Assembly: GCA_964456515.1 (NCBI GenBank)
Contig: CAYVZP010000004.1
Span: 1 to 31,116, forward strand
Source: Azoamicus sp964456515
GTDB taxonomy: Bacteria; Pseudomonadota; Gammaproteobacteria; UBA6186; Azoamicaceae
Length of the DNA: 31,116 nt
Reading direction: 5' to 3'
The notes below the pieces were generated by a model that was given only the letters and a program-made list of their open reading frames with translations, was not told the DNA's origin and made no database searches. The translations under genes and the position numbers were made by a program. Of this stretch, positions 24,587-31,116 are shown in pieces (position 1 is the first letter of the stretch; every line of letters begins with the position of its first letter).

Positions 24587-25942
24587 TTATTTACCAATAC
24601 AAAAATTAGCAAAAATTGTTTTAACAATATCATGTGAACAATTCACCCCAATAATATTAGATAAATAAAAATAAATAGATTCAAAATTATTAGCTAAAAT
24701 TATACTATCTAATTTATTTTCTAATAATAAATTTATTATTTTAAAATTAATATTGATTTTATTAAATAAATCATATTGCCTTTCATTAACAATATAAGTA
24801 AAATTATTAATATTATTAAATATTTTATTTAATTCATATAAAAAGAAATCTACCCCTATTTTTTTTTTTATTGAAATGTAAATTTCAATATAATTATTAT
24901 AATATAAAATCTTGCTATCCAACCCAAATAAATCTATTTTATTTTTCAATACAAAAAATTTAACAGTTGTTTTATGCTTTTTTAAAATATTAAAAAAAAT
25001 ATATTCATTATTAAAATTATTAGATGTTATATCAAATATAAATATAACAACATTTGATCGTTTGATTTGATTAAATGTACTTAATATACTATTTTTCTCT
25101 AATATACATACTGTGTTAAAATTAAATCCAGCTGTATCAATTAAATTCAATGTTATATTATTTAATATTAATGTATCTTCAATAAAATCTCTAGTTGTTC
25201 CAGGCACATCTGTTATAAGAGCTCTATTTTTATTTAACAATAAATTAAATAAACTCGATTTACCTGCATTTGTTTCACCTAAAATAATAATATTATATTT
25301 TAAATTAACTTTTTTTATTATTTTAATTTCATTAAATAAATTACAATAATTCTTATATATGTTTTTTATTTTATTAATAAAAGCACTATCTTTAATAAAT
25401 ATATCATCAGGAAAATTAAGCGCTGTTTCTATTTCGCTTCTAATAATCAATATATTTTTTAACAAACTTTTAATTTTTAAAGAAAACTCTCCATTTAATG
25501 ATCTTAAAATAAATTTATTATTAAATAATTTATTTGAATGTATTAATAAATTTATTGCCTCAGCTTGAGATAGATCTATTTTGTTATTAAAATATGCTCT
25601 AAAACTAAACTCTCCAGGCAAAGCCAGTCGCGCACCAAAAAAAATAATAGTTTCAACTAATATATTTAAAATAAGATTATTACCATGAACATGAAATTCA
25701 ATTACATTTTCACCAGTAAATGATTTCGGTGATTTGAAAACTAAAATTAAACCAATATCAATTAAAATATTATTTTTATCAAAAAAAGATACATATTTAA
25801 AATTATTAATTAATATTTTTTTTTTTATAATTTTAACAGCTATATAAAAAGAATTTATGCCAGATATACGAACAACACCTATTCCACTCATTCCTTTAGG
25901 TGTTGCTATTGATACTATTGTATCATTAATTTTGTTTATCAT
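24587..25942 (-). CDS. mnmE: tRNA modification GTPase MnmE (TrmE)
   Basis: MnmE is the GTPase partner of MnmG in wobble-uridine modification. The 451 residues contain the N-terminal folate-binding domain (DTIVSIATPKGMSGIGVVRISG at 7-28 in two halves, SFTGENVIEFHVHG around 74-87, and LPGEFSFRAYFNNKIDLSQAEA). The GTPase domain has G1 GETNAGKSS at 222-230, VPGTTRDFIED, DTAGF and NKID. The C-terminus is CIGK at 448-451, with the catalytic Cys. The ATG lies 17 bases inside the end of yidC, so translation is probably coupled. The helical domain is drifted, but all catalytic parts are present. Confidence 0.96.
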   Translation of the reverse strand: MINKINDTIVSIATPKGMSGIGVVRISGINSFYIAVKIIKKKILINNFKYVSFFDKNNILIDIGLILVFKSPKSFTGENVIEFHVHGNNLILNILVETIIFFGARLALPGEFSFRAYFNNKIDLSQAEAINLLIHSNKLFNNKFILRSLNGEFSLKIKSLLKNILIIRSEIETALNFPDDIFIKDSAFINKIKNIYKNYCNLFNEIKIIKKVNLKYNIIILGETNAGKSSLFNLLLNKNRALITDVPGTTRDFIEDTLILNNITLNLIDTAGFNFNTVCILEKNSILSTFNQIKRSNVVIFIFDITSNNFNNEYIFFNILKKHKTTVKFFVLKNKIDLFGLDSKILYYNNYIEIYISIKKKIGVDFFLYELNKIFNNINNFTYIVNERQYDLFNKININFKIINLLLENKLDSIILANNFESIYFYLSNIIGVNCSHDIVKTIFANFCIGK

Positions 25943-27596
25943 AAATTTGTTTAGTTATAATCCACTGTTGCAATATTGATAAAATATTATTAACCACCCA
26001 ATATAAAACCAATCCTGCAGGAAATTGTAAAAAAATTAATAAAAATATAAATGGTAAAAACATCATAACTTTTCTTTGCATATCATCCTGAATAGGTGGA
26101 TTTAATCTCTGTTGTATAAACATCGTACCACACATTATAATTGGTAAAATATAATATGAATCTTTAGATGACAAATCATCTATCCATCCAAAAAAACCCG
26201 CATGTCTTAATTCAATACTTTCAAACAAAACATAATATAATGATATAAAAACTGGTATTTGTATCAACAAAGGCAAACATCCACTTAACGGATTTACTTT
26301 TTCTTTTTTATATAAATCCATTACAGCATGACCAAATTCTTTTTTATCATCTTTATACCGTTCTTTTAATAAATCTAATCGTGGTTGCAGTTTTTTCATA
26401 TTACCCATAGATCTATAACTCATGGAAGATAAATGAAAAAACAATAATTTAATCATAACTGTTATTATTATTATAGAAATGCCCCAATTATTTACAAAAC
26501 TAAATAATTTATTTAATAATAAAAACATAGATACTGATAATGGCCAAAAAATACCATAATCTATTACAATATCTAACCCAGCATACAATTTACTTAAATC
26601 ATCTTTTGTTTTAGGTCCTGCAAATAAAACAGTTTTAATACACTTACAATCATTTGGTAAAACAATAATATTATCTTTATTTATATATCTAATAACATAA
26701 TAATTATCATTATTTTCAACTGTATAAACATATTTATTCGTAATCTCTGGAATCCATGCTGATAAAAAATATCTTTCTAAAATAGAAATCCAGCCACCAT
26801 TCTCAGTAAATACATGCGTTTTATTTAAAACATCATCAAAAGATATTTTTTTATATTTTTTTTTTTCAGTATATAACGCCCCGCCCTCATATGTTCGTGA
26901 TCCAAAAAAACCATTTTTAACAGTTTTATTTTCTTTTTTTATTAAACCATAAAATTTTGTATAAAATGTAGTTTTATTTAAATTAGTAATATAAAAATCA
27001 ACATTTATATCATATGAATAATTTTTAAATGTATAAATTTTATTTACATAAACATTATCATTTACCTGACTTTTTAAATTAATAACTAACTCTGTTTGAT
27101 TTTCCTGTATTTTATATTCAGTTTTACTACAAGTATAATTCATTCTACTATTAGTACTATTTACATCAGTTATAAAACCTGATTTTGCAAAATAATGCTT
27201 ATTATTATATTTATTAAAAACTTCAAAATTAGTTTGAGGAGTATCTATTTGATCTTTATATTTTTTTAATGATAAATAAGTTATATCACCATCATTCAAA
27301 TCTATTTTAGCATTTATTAAATATGTATCAATAGTTATTTCATTAACACTTATATCATTACTATCATTACTATCATTAATTATACTATCTGTATTATTAA
27401 CAACAACATTACTATTAACACCATGTCGCGAAATGATTTCATTATCATTAGTTTCAATTTGATTGAAATTATGTTTTACATTATTTACTTCAAGATTTTT
27501 ATTTAAAATTTTTTCATTTTGCCAAGAATTAAGTAAAATAAAAAGGATAAAAAAAATAAAAACCCATAAAACATATCTTAACGTTTGATTAATCAT
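25926..27596 (-). CDS. yidC: Membrane protein insertase YidC
   Basis: YidC inserts and folds inner-membrane proteins, including the c and a subunits of ATP synthase. The 556 residues have the gammaproteobacterial layout: an N-terminal membrane anchor at about 9-22, a large periplasmic domain (about 55-330), then five membrane helices. Conserved blocks are DYGIFWPLSVSMFLLLN, WGISIIIITVMIKLLFFHLSSMSYRSMGNMKKLQP (in two parts), the KEKVNPLSGCLPLLIQIPVFISLYYVL region, and PAGLVLYWVVNNILSILQQW near the end. The periplasmic domain is Asn-rich with a run of Asn-Asp-Ser repeats around residues 65-85. It lies 44 bases after yidD. Confidence 0.96.
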   Translation of the reverse strand: MINQTLRYVLWVFIFFILFILLNSWQNEKILNKNLEVNNVKHNFNQIETNDNEIISRHGVNSNVVVNNTDSIINDSNDSNDISVNEITIDTYLINAKIDLNDGDITYLSLKKYKDQIDTPQTNFEVFNKYNNKHYFAKSGFITDVNSTNSRMNYTCSKTEYKIQENQTELVINLKSQVNDNVYVNKIYTFKNYSYDINVDFYITNLNKTTFYTKFYGLIKKENKTVKNGFFGSRTYEGGALYTEKKKYKKISFDDVLNKTHVFTENGGWISILERYFLSAWIPEITNKYVYTVENNDNYYVIRYINKDNIIVLPNDCKCIKTVLFAGPKTKDDLSKLYAGLDIVIDYGIFWPLSVSMFLLLNKLFSFVNNWGISIIIITVMIKLLFFHLSSMSYRSMGNMKKLQPRLDLLKERYKDDKKEFGHAVMDLYKKEKVNPLSGCLPLLIQIPVFISLYYVLFESIELRHAGFFGWIDDLSSKDSYYILPIIMCGTMFIQQRLNPPIQDDMQRKVMMFLPFIFLLIFLQFPAGLVLYWVVNNILSILQQWIITKQIYDKQN

Positions 27597-27640
27597 AAAA
27601 AATTTATATTCACTTATAATTTAATTAGTTATTATATTAT

Positions 27641-27847
27641 TTAAGAAGGATCATAACCACCTTTAAAAAACTGATTACATCTTATTAATCTACTTGAAAT
27701 TAAATAAACCGACTTGAAAAAATTATATTTCCTACTTACTTCTAAAGCATATGTCGAACATGTTGGATAAAACCGACAGGATTTGATTAAAAAAGGACTT
27801 AAAAAAAATTTATAAAATTTAATTAATAATATCAAAAATATATTCAT
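27641..27847 (-). CDS. yidD: Membrane protein insertion efficiency factor YidD
   Basis: YidD is a small membrane-associated protein that helps YidC-dependent insertion. The 68 residues hold the family core: LIKFYKFFLSPFL at 8-20, CRFYPTCSTYALE at 24-36 with both cysteines, and RLIRCNQFFKGGYDPS at the end. It has lost the C-terminal extension found in some relatives. It sits in the conserved rpmH-rnpA-yidD-yidC order, 13 bases after rnpA. Confidence 0.94.
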   Translation of the reverse strand: MNIFLILLIKFYKFFLSPFLIKSCRFYPTCSTYALEVSRKYNFFKSVYLISSRLIRCNQFFKGGYDPS

Positions 27848-27860
27848 GTTACTTTAATGT

Positions 27861-28109
27861 TTATAAAAAATTATAATTATTATAATAAATATAATTATAA
27901 AAAATAAATAATAACATATAATCATATTTTAAGATAAAAATATTTTTATTTAATTTTTTTTTATATAAATGCCTAACAATTGATTTATTAATTATTTTTT
28001 TAGATAATTTAAAAAAAATTTTAATTCTTTTACCTTTAGATGTTTTAAAAAACACAAACCCAATACTATTAAATAATATAAATTCGTATTTTAAATAATT
28101 AACTAACAT
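27861..28109 (-). CDS. rnpA: Ribonuclease P protein component, shortened and diverged
   Basis: RnpA is the protein partner of the RNase P ribozyme in tRNA 5' maturation. The call rests on position between rpmH and yidD and on a recognisable central part: KLSKKIINKSIVRHLYKKKLNKN at about 34-56 in two halves, equivalent to the family SKKVGNAVVRNRIKR. The 82-residue length is well below the usual 110-120, and the RNR signature has become Arg-His-Leu. The end is hydrophobic and Tyr/Asn-rich, unlike the family. The ATG shares a base with the rpmH stop (TAATG). It may be a minimal working protein or one losing function while the RNA component carries activity. Confidence 0.75.
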   Translation of the reverse strand: MLVNYLKYEFILFNSIGFVFFKTSKGKRIKIFFKLSKKIINKSIVRHLYKKKLNKNIFILKYDYMLLFIFYNYIYYNNYNFL

Positions 28110-28243
28110 TATTTAGATAACTTATATCTACCTTTTTTTCTTCGCGCTTTAATTATTCTACGACCATTAGCATTGTTCATTTTATTTCTAAACCCATGTT
28201 TTTTTTTCATTTTTCTTATATTTGGTTGATATGTTCTTTTCAT
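28109..28243 (-). CDS. rpmH: 50S ribosomal protein L34
   Basis: The 44-residue product starts MKRTYQPN and is followed by a Lys/Arg-rich chain with HGFRNKMNNANGRRIIKARR, the family core. Its end (KKGRYKLSK) and length match bacterial L34. L34 is a small late-assembly protein of the large ribosomal subunit. It is the first gene of the minus-strand run towards the ATP synthase genes. Its stop shares a base with the rnpA start. Confidence 0.97.
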   Translation of the reverse strand: MKRTYQPNIRKMKKKHGFRNKMNNANGRRIIKARRKKGRYKLSK

Positions 28244-28368
28244 TTTATTTTATTTTTGTTATTTTATTTATAATAACAGTTAAACATATGATACATTTTT
28301 AATCAATCTATTTATATGTTTTTTATTGTCAGCGTCATATTAATTAAATTTATAATAGGTAGCATTTC
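28244..28368. promoter_or_regulatory. Divergent spacer between rpmH and dnaN
   Basis: These 125 bases separate the two transcription directions and must hold at least one promoter for each. Visible are a 7-base-pair AT hairpin in the rpmH leader (28257-28278) and an 8-base inverted repeat AAACATAT/ATATGTTT (28282-28289 and 28314-28321). There is also a TTGTCA at 28326 with an exact TATAAT at 28351 facing dnaN. The last pair is 19 bases apart and the TATAAT touches the dnaN ribosome site (AGGT at 28357), so it would give an almost leaderless mRNA. No DnaA box (TTATnCACA) is seen. This is where dnaA usually lies, and the strand switch makes it a candidate replication-origin area. Confidence 0.4.
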
Positions 28369-29454
28369 ATGAAACTGATAATTTTGAATAGTATTTTATT
28401 AGATATTTTAAAAAAAATATCTGGCGGCATAATTAAGGATACAAATAACTCTAATTTATCTTATATTTTAATTAAAATAATTAAAAATAAAATATTTTGC
28501 ATTTCTATTAACAATGTTTTTGAAATAGTCACATATAATATATTTGATAACAATACTTATGTGTTTGAAATTATATTACAATATAATTTAATATATAATA
28601 TATGCAAAAAATCACCAAGCGCTTCAAAAATTATATTTAATAAAAACAAAAAATATCTTGAAATATTTTCTGACAATACATTATTTAAAATAAATTATAA
28701 AAATGGAATTTTTCCATCATTTAATTTAACTAATAATCATATATTAAAAATAAAAATTAAATCCACACTTTTTTTAAATAATATTAAATACGCTAAAACG
28801 GCCGCACTAAATTCTGATATTAAAAATTTTTTAAATGGAATATTTTTTGAAATTAATTTAAACTCTATAAATGTGTTATCATCTGATAATATTAGATTTT
28901 TTTATTCATCTATATTAATAAATAATTATATTAATAATAAAATTTCGTTTATAATACCAAAAATTTCAATAAATGAAATTTTAAATGTTTTTATGAATAC
29001 CGATTATTTATACTTATTTATTTATATTAATCAAATTAAAATTATTTCACACAGAATAACATTCACATCTAAATTAATAAATGATATTTATAATTTACCA
29101 TTAATTAATTTAAAAACTAAATATAAAATCAATATTATGCTTAAAAAAAATATATTTAAAGAAGCTATAGAAAAAGCTATATTATTAAAAAGTTCTACTG
29201 ATAAATTAAATTTTTTATTTGGTAAAAATAAATTAATTATTAATAATACAAATTTAAATGAAAATATTAACGTTTTTTTAAACATAAATTACAATTTAAC
29301 TGATATAATTATTGTAATAAACTATAAATATCTATTAGACATATTAAAAATATTAGATAATAATACAATTAATTTAATTATTATTGACAAATTTCTTTTA
29401 TTAACAGAAAATAAATCTAATTTTTTTTATTTAATAACAACATTTAATTTATAA
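28369..29454 (+). CDS. dnaN: DNA polymerase III beta sliding clamp, strongly diverged
   Basis: The beta clamp encircles DNA and tethers polymerase III. The 361-residue length fits the usual 366-380, and the next gene is rpmH, as in most gammaproteobacteria. Family traces are the start KLIILNSILLDILKKISG, the middle AKTAALNSDIKNFLNGIFFE followed by SSDNIRFF (normally DGHRLA), FIIPKISINEIL near 199-210, and KEAIEKAILLKSSTDKLNF around 263-282. The C-terminal end is YLITTFNL in place of the usual YLIMPMRL. The three-domain layout is preserved but surface residues have drifted to Asn, Ile and Lys. An AGGT site stands 9 bases before the ATG. Confidence 0.87.
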   Translation: MKLIILNSILLDILKKISGGIIKDTNNSNLSYILIKIIKNKIFCISINNVFEIVTYNIFDNNTYVFEIILQYNLIYNICKKSPSASKIIFNKNKKYLEIFSDNTLFKINYKNGIFPSFNLTNNHILKIKIKSTLFLNNIKYAKTAALNSDIKNFLNGIFFEINLNSINVLSSDNIRFFYSSILINNYINNKISFIIPKISINEILNVFMNTDYLYLFIYINQIKIISHRITFTSKLINDIYNLPLINLKTKYKINIMLKKNIFKEAIEKAILLKSSTDKLNFLFGKNKLIINNTNLNENINVFLNINYNLTDIIIVINYKYLLDILKILDNNTINLIIIDKFLLLTENKSNFFYLITTFNL

Positions 29455-29489
29455 TTAATTTATATATAAACTTTATTAGGATATAACAC

Positions 29490-31116
<1,627 letters not shown>

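Noticed and set aside
28326..28356. TTGTCA plus TATAAT as a clear dnaN promoter
   Set aside because: The spacing is 19 bases and the TATAAT abuts the ribosome site, so transcription would start downstream of it. Kept only as a weak possibility in the spacer entry.

Overview
The window comes from a very AT-rich, gene-dense bacterial genome. Proteins are dominated by Lys, Asn, Ile, Phe and Leu, spacers are short, and the standard code is used (Trp is TGG, TGA is a stop). The content is that of a strongly reduced endosymbiont living by nitrate respiration: complete narGHJI, two NarK transporters, a dihaem cytochrome c, a molybdenum-cofactor cluster, a membrane pyrophosphatase and a complete F1Fo ATP synthase. 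The rpmH-rnpA-yidD-yidC-mnmE-mnmG-atp order is the gammaproteobacterial chromosomal one. This closely fits the denitrifying ciliate endosymbionts of the Candidatus Azoamicus type. That name is an inference from gene content and base composition; I could not run a comparison or choose a species.

Region 1 (1-15124, all minus strand) is a nitrate-respiration block. In transcription order it reads cytochrome c, narK2, narG, narH, narJ, narI, narK1, moaA, a moaC-mogA fusion, moeA, moaD, moaE, a doubtful broken reading frame, then hppA, which runs off the left edge. Transport in and out, the reductase, its assembly chaperone and most of its cofactor pathway are therefore contiguous. moeB and mobA, which are also expected for this cofactor, are not here.

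Region 2 (15125-15788) has no recognisable gene. It contains exactly 100 N flanked by two identical 55-base copies, which looks like two contigs overlapping by an assembly k-mer rather than truly missing sequence. It also holds two hairpins.

Region 3 (15789-28243, all minus strand) reads, in transcription order, rpmH, rnpA, yidD, yidC, mnmE, mnmG, atpI, atpB, atpE, atpF, atpH, atpA, atpG, atpD, atpC. The ATP synthase and NarG/NarH keep all the catalytic residues I checked. The RNase P protein and the sliding clamp are eroded.

Region 4 (28244-31116, plus strand) starts at a 125-base divergent spacer where dnaA would normally stand. It then has dnaN and a long open frame from 29490 that runs off the right edge. 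That frame encodes an apparently exported protein of low complexity: Asp, Asn and Asn-Lys-Lys tracts plus three copies of an FTxLSNI motif. It resembles nothing I recognise and is the least explained object here.

Taken together, nitrate enters by NarK1/NarK2 and is reduced by NarGHI with quinol oxidation. The resulting proton gradient, plus pyrophosphate-driven pumping by HppA, can feed the ATP synthase. The cytochrome c can carry electrons to later oxidases or denitrification reductases encoded elsewhere.
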